Counted from the first letter of the stretch, positions 52,386-61,191 are shown. The stretch: DNA of 64,000 bases from Methanoculleus sp. (GCF_020696975.1 NZ_JAJGBK010000024.1:1-64000), one strand, 5' to 3'. Notes: a model not told the origin generated them from the sequence alone. Numbers and translations are program-made.

Positions 52386-54470
52386 CTACACCAGTTCGTG
52401 CCGCCGGAGGAACTTCCGGATCTTCCTTGACTCGATCCAGCCCTGATCGAGCTGCCGGATGTACTCGTTGATCCGCCGGACCTCCTCCTGGATCACTCCG
52501 GTCCCCTTCTCGTCCTCGAGCAGGCACGTCATCCCGAGGATCACCTGGAGCGGCTGGCGGATGTGGTCGCTGAGGATCGCGAACTGTTCGATATTCTGTT
52601 CGATGCGGTCGAACGCCTCCTGCCGGATCTGCTCGAACTCTCGCTGCCGGGTGACATCGCGGGATATGATCGCCACCCGGCGGGTATCCTCCCGCCCGCC
52701 GGAGATCGGGAAGACGATGTTCTCAAGGACCATTCCCACACGTTCATCGACACACTGAAGAGGCTTACCCGTGGTGAGGACCTGTTCGACCGCGTCCCGC
52801 CGGACCGCTGCCAGTTCCGGGGGGAGGAGATCGTATATGCACGCCCCGAGGAGTTCGCCAACGCTTTTGTTGAACCGTGCCGCCATAACCTCGTTCAGGG
52901 CAAGGATGGTCCCGCCGTGGTCGATGAGCAGGGCCGCGTCTGGCGTGGCGTCCAGGAGCGCCCGGAACTGCTCCTCGGCCCGCCGGCGTTCGGTGACGTC
53001 GTGGATGATGGAATGCAGAAGCGCCCGGTCGTGAATGACCACCCGGCCGCTGAAGACATCCACGTCGCGGACCTGACCGTCCGCCAGCCGGTGCCGGAAC
53101 GAGAAGTGCCGTTCCCCGCCGTCCGTGGCCTTTCGGATCTCGCGGAGCACCTCATCCGGTTCGAGGGTGTTGATATCGGTGATCCGCATCGCGGTGAGGG
53201 TATCGAGCGGGTAACCGTAGTAGGCGCTCGCCGCAGGGTTCGCGTCGACGATGGCGCCGGTCTTGGGATCGATGATCAGCATGACCGCGTGGCTCGTGGA
53301 GAAGATGCTCCGGAATCGCTCCTCGCTCTCTGCAAGGGCAGCTTCGGCTCTGACACGGTCGGTGATATCGGTGATGTAGCCCTCGGCCACCGCGACCCCG
53401 CCCCGGGGACCGGGAACCCCCCGTCCCTGCTCCCAGACCCATCTCTCCTCGCCGGACGCGGTGATGAGCCGGTAGGTCATCTGGAATGGCTTGCCCACCG
53501 CGATCCCGGCGGTGACCTTCTGCCAGACCCGCTCCCGGTCGTCGGGGTGGATGAGGTCGCCATAAGCGACCCGGCGGTTGCCGACGAGGTCCCCCGGGGC
53601 GTAACCGGTGATCCTCTTCGCCCCCTCGCTGACGAACTCCATCGTCCAGCCGCGGTCTATCCAGCATCGATAGGCCATACCCCGGAGGTTGCTCATCAGG
53701 GTTGCGAGCTGCCGTTCACTCGTTGCGAGCGCCTCGATCGCCCGCCGTCGGTCGGTGACATCGAGCAGGACCCCCCAGATGCCGTATATCCCTCCATCGC
53801 TGTCCCGCATCGGCATAAGCGTCAGTTCGAGGGTGCGGACGGCCCCGTTGACGGTGAGGGGCAGTTCCCCCTTCATGATCTTCCCGGTCTCGAGGACGCG
53901 GCGTTTGAGTCCGGTCAGCCGTGCGGCTTCCTCCGGGCAGAAGATATCAGCATCTGTCTTGCCGGGAGCGAAATCCGGAAGGAGGGCGGGCCCTTCCGGA
54001 TTGCAGACGCGGAGGTAACGGAGGTCACGGTCCTGGGCAAAGATGGCCATGGAGGACTCCCCGTGGGTGCTCCGGGCAGGGTCAGCATACCCCTCGCCGG
54101 TGTCGTGGAAGACGAGGAGCCGGAGGGCGAGAGTGGCTGTCTCAACCGTGCTCGCCGTGACGGATACCCGCCGGACGCCGGGCCCCGGGATGAGGAGATC
54201 GAGGGTGAGCGGCGGGCACGGACCGTCCTCCAGGAGGGCAACAATCTGCCCGGGTGCCCCATCCTCCGGCAGCAGCGGCGCAAGATGCCGTTGCACCACC
54301 CGGGAGGCGTCTGCTCCGCGAAGTTCCTCCGGCGTCATACGTAGAAGGCTCTGCATTGGCAGGTTGGCCTGCACGATCGTCAGGTCGGCGTCGACGATGA
54401 GGATGCCGTCGCCCTCCGCCAGGGTTGATGGCAATGTCTTATGCCCACCTGCAGGTGTCGTCGGTGTCAT
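52386..54470 (-). CDS. Multi-PAS sensor protein with ATPase-less histidine-box
   Basis: A protein of about 694 residues with several PAS domains: near residues 10-120, 145-250 (GIWGVLLDVTDRR), 265-385 (RITGYAPGDLVGNRR), 390-510 and 520-630. The C-terminus has a HisKA-like helix pair containing LSDHIRQPLQVILG but no HATPase_c domain. It therefore cannot be a normal kinase; such proteins in methanogens probably signal by protein contact or get phosphate from another kinase. No response regulator is adjacent. The ATG in VSLMTPTTPAGG is used; a GTG 48 bases earlier with a GGGAGGGAG site is a fair alternative. Confidence 0.78.
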   Translation of the reverse strand: MTPTTPAGGHKTLPSTLAEGDGILIVDADLTIVQANLPMQSLLRMTPEELRGADASRVVQRHLAPLLPEDGAPGQIVALLEDGPCPPLTLDLLIPGPGVRRVSVTASTVETATLALRLLVFHDTGEGYADPARSTHGESSMAIFAQDRDLRYLRVCNPEGPALLPDFAPGKTDADIFCPEEAARLTGLKRRVLETGKIMKGELPLTVNGAVRTLELTLMPMRDSDGGIYGIWGVLLDVTDRRRAIEALATSERQLATLMSNLRGMAYRCWIDRGWTMEFVSEGAKRITGYAPGDLVGNRRVAYGDLIHPDDRERVWQKVTAGIAVGKPFQMTYRLITASGEERWVWEQGRGVPGPRGGVAVAEGYITDITDRVRAEAALAESEERFRSIFSTSHAVMLIIDPKTGAIVDANPAASAYYGYPLDTLTAMRITDINTLEPDEVLREIRKATDGGERHFSFRHRLADGQVRDVDVFSGRVVIHDRALLHSIIHDVTERRRAEEQFRALLDATPDAALLIDHGGTILALNEVMAARFNKSVGELLGACIYDLLPPELAAVRRDAVEQVLTTGKPLQCVDERVGMVLENIVFPISGGREDTRRVAIISRDVTRQREFEQIRQEAFDRIEQNIEQFAILSDHIRQPLQVILGMTCLLEDEKGTGVIQEEVRRINEYIRQLDQGWIESRKIRKFLRRHELV

Positions 54471-54595
54471 GAGAGATACAACTCTGTCTAACTTGACCGG
54501 GGGATCCTGGCCGCACAACTCCCTCCCGGCTCATAGCGTGCTGCCCCTCCGGCACAACCCCGGTTCCGGATGCAGGGGTAGCCCGCCACTCCCGG

Positions 54596-54769
54596 TCACC
54601 GCAGCCTGCAGGACTCTTCGTAGGATTTCTTGCAGTCGGGACAGAGCGTCCGGGCCTTCTCCAGGTCGGGGTAGTTCTCTTCGGTGATCTCGTCGCAGGC
54701 CGCGCCGCAGATCTCGCACCAGTATTCCTTCGTCTCCTCTTTCTCGTCGCCTTTCAGTTTGCGTTTCAT
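54596..54769 (-). CDS. Zinc-ribbon microprotein, 57 residues
   Basis: A short gene encoding a Lys/Glu-rich protein with two CxxC pairs, YWCEICGAAC and TLCPDCKKSY, a zinc ribbon or rubredoxin-like knuckle, plus a further Cys near the end. GGAGGGAG lies six bases upstream of the ATG, so translation is well supported. Zinc-ribbon microproteins of this kind often bind RNA, ribosomes or regulators. It lies between the PAS protein and the SDR gene on the same strand. Confidence 0.75.
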   Translation of the reverse strand: MKRKLKGDEKEETKEYWCEICGAACDEITEENYPDLEKARTLCPDCKKSYEESCRLR

Positions 54770-54850
54770 GTGGTTCTCCCTCCAGGTGCTCGATTGCCCG
54801 GATACCCGGGCGGGTTACCGCTCTCCTTCATCCGTTATCATGCTTTCGCG

Positions 54851-55675
54851 TCACCACCGCTCTATCCCGACAAGGTCGAGCCCCATCTCCCAGAACCGCT
54901 CCTGAATTCCGGGATCGAGGGTGAGGGACGACGGCCGGGTCCACCGGGTCTCCTCGAAGTACCTGCCGTTCACCTCTCCGGCATCCGGGGAGAGGGCAAG
55001 ATGCGCCTCCACCTCTGCTCCCTGCTCCGGCGGGGCGCCGCCGTCCCGGCCGTGGGTATAGGCCCGGAGGAGCTTCGTGTCGATCACCCCCGGGTGGAGG
55101 CAGTTCGCCGTCACTCCCGTCCCTTCGAGAGTCCGGGCTAACCGGGCGGTGAAAGCGATGACCCCGACCTTCGATGTGGCGTATGCGTCGTAGGGATCGT
55201 AGTCCGGGAACCCGGGGAGGTTCTCCCAGTCGACCGATCGCACGCTCCGGTGGGCGATCGACGCGACGTTCACGACCCTCGCCGACGGGCTCCCGGTGAG
55301 GAGGGGGAGGAGTTCGTGGGTGAGCAGGATCTGCGCGAGGAAGTTCACGGCAAATGTCATCTCAACCCCGCCGGGCGCGACCTCCCGCTCCGGCTGGAAG
55401 ATCCCGGCGTTGTTGATGAGGACGTCAAGCCGATCGTACGCCCCGGTGACCTCTTTCGCAAGACCCCGGACCTGTTCCTGGACCGAGAGGTCCGCGATGA
55501 AGAGGCTCAGTCGGTCCGAGCCGGTGGCCTCCTCCAGTTCCGCGAGGACTCTTTGGCCCTTATCCTGGTTCCTGCCGTGGAGCAGCACGCGATGACCCTG
55601 CTCGGCCAGGGTGCGTGCGGTCGCCTTCCCGATGCCGTCCGTCGAACCCGTAATGAGGATAGTCTGTTCTGCCAT
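54851..55675 (-). CDS. Short-chain dehydrogenase/reductase (SDR)
   Basis: A 274-residue NAD(P)-dependent oxidoreductase similar to retinol/WWOX-type SDRs. Cofactor motif TGSTDGIGKATA near the N-terminus, NNAGIF, VNVASIAHR for the catalytic serine and DAYATSKVGVIAF for the YxxxK pair. R and N residues after the first strand (LLHGRNQDKGQ) favour NADP. The substrate cannot be read. It diverges from the RHH-acyl-CoA synthetase gene. Confidence 0.9.
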   Translation of the reverse strand: MAEQTILITGSTDGIGKATARTLAEQGHRVLLHGRNQDKGQRVLAELEEATGSDRLSLFIADLSVQEQVRGLAKEVTGAYDRLDVLINNAGIFQPEREVAPGGVEMTFAVNFLAQILLTHELLPLLTGSPSARVVNVASIAHRSVRSVDWENLPGFPDYDPYDAYATSKVGVIAFTARLARTLEGTGVTANCLHPGVIDTKLLRAYTHGRDGGAPPEQGAEVEAHLALSPDAGEVNGRYFEETRWTRPSSLTLDPGIQERFWEMGLDLVGIERW

Positions 55676-55804
55676 ATGCGGCCCGGATCTGCACCATCCC
55701 TATTTGAACGTGGTGGTGAGTTGCCGGTGCGCTCCTCCGCCCGGCCGGACCATCTCCCGGCTCGTGCAGGGGCCGAATGCACCAGACCGATCACGATTCA
55801 CGGG

Positions 55805-55862
55805 GATGTGATGCACATCAAATCAAAAAGATGATATTCTGCACCACAAATGTGTATACATG
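55805..55862 (+). promoter_or_regulatory. Promoter and possible operator of the RHH-acyl-CoA synthetase gene
   Basis: GATGTG-ATG-CACATC is a perfect inverted repeat at 55805-55819. An AT-rich box (AGATGATATTC) lies about 27 bases before the ATG, so the mRNA may be leaderless. TGCACC at 55840-55845 and the palindrome TGTATACA just before the ATG lie between box and start. The encoded protein has its own DNA-binding domain, so autoregulation is a natural guess. Confidence 0.35.
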
Positions 55863-57698
55863 GTGCGATATTCGGTCACGATGGACGACAACCTCGTGAA
55901 GGCGATCGACAGGATGCGCGAATTCCGCGGGATGTCGCGGTCAGAATGGCTCAACGAACTCTGCATGACCCATCTTGATGGTGCATCCGGGAACGGCGTG
56001 CAGACCGCGGTCCCCGTGGGGGCACCGCCGGGAAGTGTTCTGGGGCCGAACATGACCGATTACGAGGCCGCCTGCGCCAACTTCAAGATCGACGTCCCCG
56101 AGCACTTTAACTTCGGCTACGACGTGATCGACCGGTGGGCCGAGACCGACCGGAACAAACTTGCCATGATCTGGGTGGACCAGGAGGGAAATGAGCGGAA
56201 GTACTCCTTCCGGGACCTCAGATACCTCTCGAACGGCGCCGCGAACATCCTCCTCAAATACGGCATCAAGAAGGGCGACCGGGTGATGCTGATGCTCCCG
56301 AGGATCCCGGAATGGTGGATCTTTGTCATCGCGCTCATCAAGCTCGGGGCTGTCTTCTGCCCCTGCCCGACGATGCTGACCCCGAAGGATATCAAATACC
56401 GTGTGCAGGCCGGAAAGTTCCGGATGATCATCACCAACAGTGAGAACGCCGGGAAGGTCGACGAGGTCGCGAACTCCTGCCCGCTCCTCGACACCCTCTT
56501 CCTCGCGGATGGAGAGCGGGAGGGATGGGCGAGTTACCCGCACGAGCTCGAGTACCCTGCACCGGTATCGCACCACACGGTCAGCATGCCGGTCGCGAAG
56601 AAGACGAAAGCGACCGACCCGATGCTGATCTACTTCACCTCCGGCACCACGGGGGAGGCCAAGATGGTGCTCCACAACCAGAGTTACCCGCTCGGGCATA
56701 TCATCACCGCCTCGCTCTGGCAGGACATCACGGCAAACGACCTCCACCTGACTTTCTCGGATACCGGGTGGGCGAAGTGCGCCTGGGGCAAGATCTTCGG
56801 CCAGTGGATCGCCGGAGCCTGCATCTTCGTCTACGACATCCGGGGGAAGTTCGGTGCGACCGAGCTCCTCCCGCTGATCGAGGAGTACGAGGTGACCACG
56901 TTCTGCGCACCGCCGACGGTCTACCGGATGCTGATCCTCGCCGACCTCGACAAGTTCGACTTCCGCTACCTCCGGCACTGCTGCAGTGCCGGGGAGCCGC
57001 TCAATCCCGAGGTGATCCGCGTCTGGGAGGACGGCACCGGCCAGCCCATCTACGAGGGTTACGGCCAGACGGAGACCGTCTGCTGCATCGCCACGTTCCC
57101 CTGCATGAAGCACAAGCCCGGCTCCATGGGAAAACCCGTCCCCGGCTGGCATATCGAGCTCCACGACGATGACGGCAACCCGGTCGGCGTCGGCGAAGAA
57201 GGGCGGATCGCCGTCAAACTCGATCCCCGGCCGGTCGGGCTCTTTGTGGAGTACCTGGACAACCCCGAGGCGAACCGCGAGTCGTTCCAGAACGGGTTCT
57301 ACTACACCGGCGACAAGGCATGCATGGACGAGGACGGCTACTTCTGGTTCATCGGGAGGAGCGACGACGTCATCAAGTCGTCCGGGTACCGGATCGGGCC
57401 GTTCGAGGTCGAGAGCGCGCTCATGGAGCACCCGGCCGTCCAGGAGGCAGCGGTCGTCGGGTCGCCTGACCTCATCCGGGGGATGGTCGTCAAGGCCTTT
57501 ATCGTCCTGAAACCCGGCTACCAGCCATCCGAGTCGCTGGTCAAGGAACTCCAGGCCCACGTCCGGAACACCACCGCCCCGTATAAGTATCCCAGAGCAA
57601 TCGAGTTCGTCCAGGAACTCCCAAAGACCATCTCCGGTAAGATCCAGAGGAACGTCCTGCGGGACCAGGAACTACAGAAGAGCAACAACGGGAACTGA
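55860..57698 (+). CDS. RHH domain fused to AMP-forming acyl-CoA synthetase
   Basis: A 612-residue protein. Residues 1-42 (RYSVTMDDNLVKAIDRMR then RGMSRSEWLNELC) are a ribbon-helix-helix domain like those of CopG/NikR-type repressors. From about residue 65 a complete medium-chain-type acyl-CoA synthetase follows: FTSGTTGEAKMV near 260 for ATP, YEGYGQTETVC near 400, YTGDKACMDEDGYFWFIGRSDD near 482 and the catalytic lysine in KTISGKIQRN near 593. Reaction: acid + ATP + CoA to acyl-CoA + AMP + PPi. Methanomicrobiales need acetate or branched acids, which it may activate. The frame is continuous through the linker. DNA binding by the N-terminal domain is inference. Confidence 0.88.
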   Translation: MVRYSVTMDDNLVKAIDRMREFRGMSRSEWLNELCMTHLDGASGNGVQTAVPVGAPPGSVLGPNMTDYEAACANFKIDVPEHFNFGYDVIDRWAETDRNKLAMIWVDQEGNERKYSFRDLRYLSNGAANILLKYGIKKGDRVMLMLPRIPEWWIFVIALIKLGAVFCPCPTMLTPKDIKYRVQAGKFRMIITNSENAGKVDEVANSCPLLDTLFLADGEREGWASYPHELEYPAPVSHHTVSMPVAKKTKATDPMLIYFTSGTTGEAKMVLHNQSYPLGHIITASLWQDITANDLHLTFSDTGWAKCAWGKIFGQWIAGACIFVYDIRGKFGATELLPLIEEYEVTTFCAPPTVYRMLILADLDKFDFRYLRHCCSAGEPLNPEVIRVWEDGTGQPIYEGYGQTETVCCIATFPCMKHKPGSMGKPVPGWHIELHDDDGNPVGVGEEGRIAVKLDPRPVGLFVEYLDNPEANRESFQNGFYYTGDKACMDEDGYFWFIGRSDDVIKSSGYRIGPFEVESALMEHPAVQEAAVVGSPDLIRGMVVKAFIVLKPGYQPSESLVKELQAHVRNTTAPYKYPRAIEFVQELPKTISGKIQRNVLRDQELQKSNNGN

Positions 57699-57807
57699 GC
57701 GGGGTTCCCCCTATTTTCTTTTTTGGACACTTCGACGGTGCGCAACTGCCGTCTGGCGGTGCTTGAATCTCGTTTGGCTACATGTCCGTGTACGGATTTT
57801 GTGGGGG

Positions 57808-57884
57808 TATCGCCGTGAGGGGGGTGGGGACAGGGGAGGGGGGAGTATCCCTCCTCCCCGTCAGCCCCTCCCCAAATGGCGATA
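57808..57884. repeat. Palindromic G/C-run element with TATCGCC/GGCGATA ends
   Basis: TATCGCC at one end and GGCGATA at the other enclose an imperfect palindrome of G- and C-runs including GGGGAGG...CCTCCCC. The same core 20-mer and end motif are found at the left edge of the window. The gene-free stretch 57699-58098 around it otherwise contains only AT-rich sequence and a hairpin. Confidence 0.5.
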
Positions 57885-58029
57885 GCCACCTGAAAGCCGT
57901 GTTAGCGATGCGATCTCCACAGCAAACCTAAGATTATCAAACCTTGGCCCCCCCGTTCGCTGCACCACTCCCTCAAAAAACGCACCGCCCCAAAGGACTA
58001 AGAAACCGGGAGCTAGGCCCCCCTCGCTC

Positions 58030-58046
58030 GAAGAATTTTGTTCTTC
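58030..58046 (-). terminator. Hairpin downstream of hisH
   Basis: GAAGAA/TTCTTC with a TTTTG loop lies about 55 bases after the hisH stop on the minus strand and may stop transcription. No long U-run follows. Confidence 0.3.
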
Positions 58047-58098
58047 TCACGCTCCCGGCGCGAAGGCCTTCGGCTGGTCGCGTTCAGGAGGTCTCCGG

Positions 58099-58707
58099 TC
58101 AGCAGACCCGCTCGATAAAGTTCTCAAGAATCGTAAGACCGACCGCACCACTCTTCTCGGGGTGGAACTGGACACCGTAGGTGAGCCCGTTATTGACCGC
58201 GGATGCGAAGGGATGGATGTAGGCGGTGCTCGTGAGGGTATGCTCCGGTGCGGCGGCCGCGTAGTAGGAGTGGACGAAGTAGACGTACTCCTCCTCGCGG
58301 AGCCCGTCAAAGAGCGGTGTCTCCTGCTCGATCCTGATGGTGTTCCAGCCCATGTGGGGGACCTTCTCCCCGGTGGCCGGGGCGAACCGCTTCACGTCCC
58401 CCGGCACGAGGCCGAGCCCCTGGTGGATGCCGTGCTCCTCGCTCCTGTCCATGAGCATCTGCATCCCGAGGCAGATCCCGAGGAGCGGGGTATCGGCCGA
58501 GGCGGTAAGGACGGTCTGCTTCAGGCCGCCGAGCATCTCCATCCCCTCGCGGAACGCCCCCACACCGGGGAGGACGATACCGTCGGCCGCCGCGATCACC
58601 TCCGGATCGGCCGTGATCGTCGCCGCCGCTCCTGCCTTCTCAAGGCCCCGCAGCACGCTCCGCAGGTTCCCAAGACCGTAATCAATTATAACTATCCTCT
58701 TCTTCAT
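58099..58707 (-). CDS. hisH: Imidazole glycerol phosphate synthase subunit HisH
   Basis: A 202-residue class I glutamine amidotransferase that supplies ammonia to HisF for histidine synthesis. Start IVIIDYGLGNLRSVLRGLEKA, oxyanion strand VLPGVGAFREGM, nucleophile GICLGMQML and YGVQFHPEKSG with the His-Glu pair. The second ATG of MRMKK is used because GGGAG lies six bases before it. The start overlaps the end of the upstream PAPS-reductase-family gene by 26 bases. HisF is not in the window. Confidence 0.94.
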   Translation of the reverse strand: MKKRIVIIDYGLGNLRSVLRGLEKAGAAATITADPEVIAAADGIVLPGVGAFREGMEMLGGLKQTVLTASADTPLLGICLGMQMLMDRSEEHGIHQGLGLVPGDVKRFAPATGEKVPHMGWNTIRIEQETPLFDGLREEEYVYFVHSYYAAAAPEHTLTSTAYIHPFASAVNNGLTYGVQFHPEKSGAVGLTILENFIERVC

Positions 58708-60097
58708 CCGCATCTCCCTGTTTTCGCCACAATCCTCGTTCGATCCAGTCAGGGGAGAGGCCCTGCTTCTCCCGCCACCCGGCAAGTCTCCCGGTCCACA
58801 TCTCCCAGAGGTCCGGGCAGGAGTTCCTGATGATCTCAAACGTCGCAAGGTCGCTTGAGGGGCACATGAAACACCCGATACGGTCGAGCCCCCGCTCGTA
58901 GAGGCGGTTGTAGGGCGCCTTCTCACGGAAGATGTAGAGCCAGACGTGCATCGCCGTCCACTGCTGGATGGGGGCCGCCGAGATCTGTTGCGGAACATGG
59001 GCGTTCCGCCAGACTCGCCTGCTCTGCATCCGCTTTACCGACTCGTACTTCCGCTGGCCGATGAACGAGAGGCACTCACCCCAGTTCTCGCTGATCAGGC
59101 GGCCGACGGGGTGGAGTTTGCAGACCCTGCAGCACCAGCGGTTGTCGACGGCCGGCGGGCCGTTCTTCTCAAACTCCTCCCAGAAGGTCTCTTCATCGGA
59201 GATCCGGTGGACGGTAAGTTTGTAGCGCTCTGCCACTGCGTCCACGTTCTCGCAGGTCTCAGGGAACTCAAGCCCCGTGTCGGCAAAGAGGAGCGGGACC
59301 GGGCCGAGGGCTTTTAAGACGACGAGCAGGGTTGCGAGGCTGTCTTTTCCTCCCGAATAGGAGACCGTGGGCTGCTTGAGGTTCTGTTCCGCGACCTCCC
59401 GGACGAACCGGACGCTTGCGGCCTCGTACTCAGCGAGGACATGCTCGTTTGCCCGGACAGCATCATCCCACGTCGCCTCGCCCGGCACACAGACCGACTG
59501 GATGTTCTTACGGGTCCGGACGACAAGCCCCCGCTCCATCGTCGCGGCGGTGGCGGCGTCGACCTTTGCCCTCCCGACCCCGATGCACTCACCGGCCTTC
59601 GTCAGGATGAAGACCTCGTCGCCCTCGCGGACGGCGGAGTCGATCGAGACGAGCCCCGGCGCGAGGACGCTTGCCCCCCCGTCACGGATGGACGGGATCG
59701 CACCGTCGTCGATGACGACGTAGTGTCTCGTCGGCCGCAGGTAGGCCGCGGCGGCAGGCCGCGGGAGGGGCTCCCAGCGGCGCTCCTCGGGGAGGTAGCG
59801 GATCGCTCCCACGACCGCGCCGCCGAGGACGATCTCGTCCATGCGGTCCTCGGAGGGGACCTTGTTTAAGAGTGCGACATGGCCTTCCGGTATCAGCGGT
59901 GCTCCGAAATGTTCGGAGAATATGCGGTTGACCCGCTCGACGTCGTCGGGGAACGCAGGCCGGGCGTCTCCCGGCGGCGTCACGGCTACCGGGCGGGTCG
60001 GGGCGCCGCAGGCGCAGACCCCGGCGAGCACGGGAGCATGGCAGGCGTCGCACCAGCGAAGCAGGATCTTTCCGAGGTAAAGACGAGGCATTCTCAT
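58682..60097 (-). CDS. PAPS reductase/PP-loop family protein with PUA-like domain
   Basis: A 471-residue archaeal protein of the phosphoadenosine phosphosulfate reductase superfamily. An N-terminal zinc-ribbon-like CDACHAPVLAGVCACG is followed by a PUA-type region (about 150-210: DDGAIPSIRDGGASVLAPG, EGDEVFILTKAGECIGVGRA). The PP-loop VSYSGGKDSLATLLV lies near 255, with FADTGLEFPETCENV and cysteine clusters RWCCRVCKLHPVG and GCFMCPSSD. A PUA domain suggests an RNA substrate, so a tRNA sulfur-transfer or thiolation role is plausible; the family lacks a settled function. The ATG follows a TATA-like ATATTTATCC by about 25 bases, suggesting a leaderless mRNA. It overlaps hisH at its end. Confidence 0.85.
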   Translation of the reverse strand: MRMPRLYLGKILLRWCDACHAPVLAGVCACGAPTRPVAVTPPGDARPAFPDDVERVNRIFSEHFGAPLIPEGHVALLNKVPSEDRMDEIVLGGAVVGAIRYLPEERRWEPLPRPAAAAYLRPTRHYVVIDDGAIPSIRDGGASVLAPGLVSIDSAVREGDEVFILTKAGECIGVGRAKVDAATAATMERGLVVRTRKNIQSVCVPGEATWDDAVRANEHVLAEYEAASVRFVREVAEQNLKQPTVSYSGGKDSLATLLVVLKALGPVPLLFADTGLEFPETCENVDAVAERYKLTVHRISDEETFWEEFEKNGPPAVDNRWCCRVCKLHPVGRLISENWGECLSFIGQRKYESVKRMQSRRVWRNAHVPQQISAAPIQQWTAMHVWLYIFREKAPYNRLYERGLDRIGCFMCPSSDLATFEIIRNSCPDLWEMWTGRLAGWREKQGLSPDWIERGLWRKQGDADEEEDSYN

Positions 60098-60127
60098 ATT
60101 CGTTGGGGGGAAACGGATAAATATCTT

Positions 60128-60341
60128 GGTGCATATGAGATTCATTCTGCAAAATTCTCCCGAAAGCAGGAATTCTTTGCAGGAGAGATCCCTCACGTCG
60201 GCATGAGCGGGGAAAACCCCGGGCGCGTACCCGGTTTCCCGGATATCTGACCCTCCCGGTGCATCGGAGGGCAGGGTGCATACCATTAAATATATCCTTT
60301 GCACCATAGTATTATCATGGTCAATCATGTAGAATTGCACC
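60128..60341. promoter_or_regulatory. Cluster of five GGTGCA sites around a TATA-like box
   Basis: In the 430-base gene-free stretch the hexamer GGTGCA (or TGCACC) occurs at 60128, 60258, 60275, 60300 and 60336. Two of them, facing each other, flank TTAAATATATCC near 60286. The arrangement looks like operator sites around a plus-strand promoter. TGCACC also stands in the promoter of the RHH-acyl-CoA synthetase gene. Only short open frames exist here. Confidence 0.35.
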
Positions 60342-60527
60342 CCCTGCTCCGGCATCGGCACGTCAACGATTCTACGATGATAAAGGGAGAGACACCGTAT
60401 GTACCGGGTGATTCCGTGATTCCCCGTCAACCGGCCAAAGATACCGGCGTAGCATGGAGCTTTCCTGTCGGGGTCGGTTCGAGGACCATAGCCGCCTCCC
60501 CGGGACGAGAGAGGGAGGGTGAGAGGT

Positions 60528-60986
60528 ATGCATGAGAGCAGGCTGGTCTCCGCAGCCATTGGAACCGTCTTCGCCCTGGTTGTCGCCTTTTATGCGATGC
60601 ACGGCACTCCGGCACCCGGTGGACTGCTTCTCGGAGGTATGGCGATTCTGGTCGGGGTTGCCCTGCCGTTCTTCACCCCGGGTGCAAAGGCGCCATCGAT
60701 ACAGGTTGCGGGAAGACCAATCCGGAAGACCGAGATCCTGGGGCTGCTCATCTTCATCCTCATGGCGGTCGTGATGCTTGTGGTCGGCACCGCGCTCTTC
60801 TGGGACTGGCTCGCCGAACCGGCCTCGGCACCCGTGGGGACGCCGATCGACCTCGGACCGGTATCGGGCGGTCTCCGGGTTGCCGGGTCGATCCCGGCCA
60901 TGGCCCTCGTGATAGGCGTCGAGGTGATCGGGGGAATCTCCCTGATTGCGCTCTACATGCTCTCCAGTCTCAGGCGCGGGGCGTAA
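60528..60986 (+). CDS. Small membrane protein with four helices, possibly MnhB-like
   Basis: A 152-residue membrane protein with four hydrophobic segments (SAAIGTVFALVVAFYAM; GGLLLGGMAILVGVALPFF; ILGLLIFILMAVVMLVVGTAL; MALVIGVEVIGGISLIALYML). The C-terminal half, with GPVSGGLRVAG before the last helix, resembles the MnhB-type subunit region of cation/proton antiporters, but the match is weak and no other Mnh or Mbh genes are nearby. GAGGGAGGG is the ribosome site. Unknown function is the safe call. Confidence 0.65.
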   Translation: MHESRLVSAAIGTVFALVVAFYAMHGTPAPGGLLLGGMAILVGVALPFFTPGAKAPSIQVAGRPIRKTEILGLLIFILMAVVMLVVGTALFWDWLAEPASAPVGTPIDLGPVSGGLRVAGSIPAMALVIGVEVIGGISLIALYMLSSLRRGA

Positions 60987-61191
60987 GGTGCCCTGCGCCG
61001 GCACCCGATTTTCCCGATCTCGCACGGCAACGGCCCCCCGGTGCGATCCCCGCTCCATCCGCGGCCGGGGAGTCCTAAAAACGCGTAATTTCCCCCTTAA
61101 TTCTGAAGAACCCGGCCGGGGGAGCATAAAATATATATCCGGACTGGTTGATATCAGATATATCCCACCTCGGGAGGGAGGTGTGTCATTT

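Noticed and set aside
60317-60535. Open frame of 72 codons whose start lies where a TATA box would place the transcript start
   Set aside because: The product (MVNHVELHPLLRHRH...) looks random and overlaps the next gene; it is retained only as a possible leader peptide, without support.
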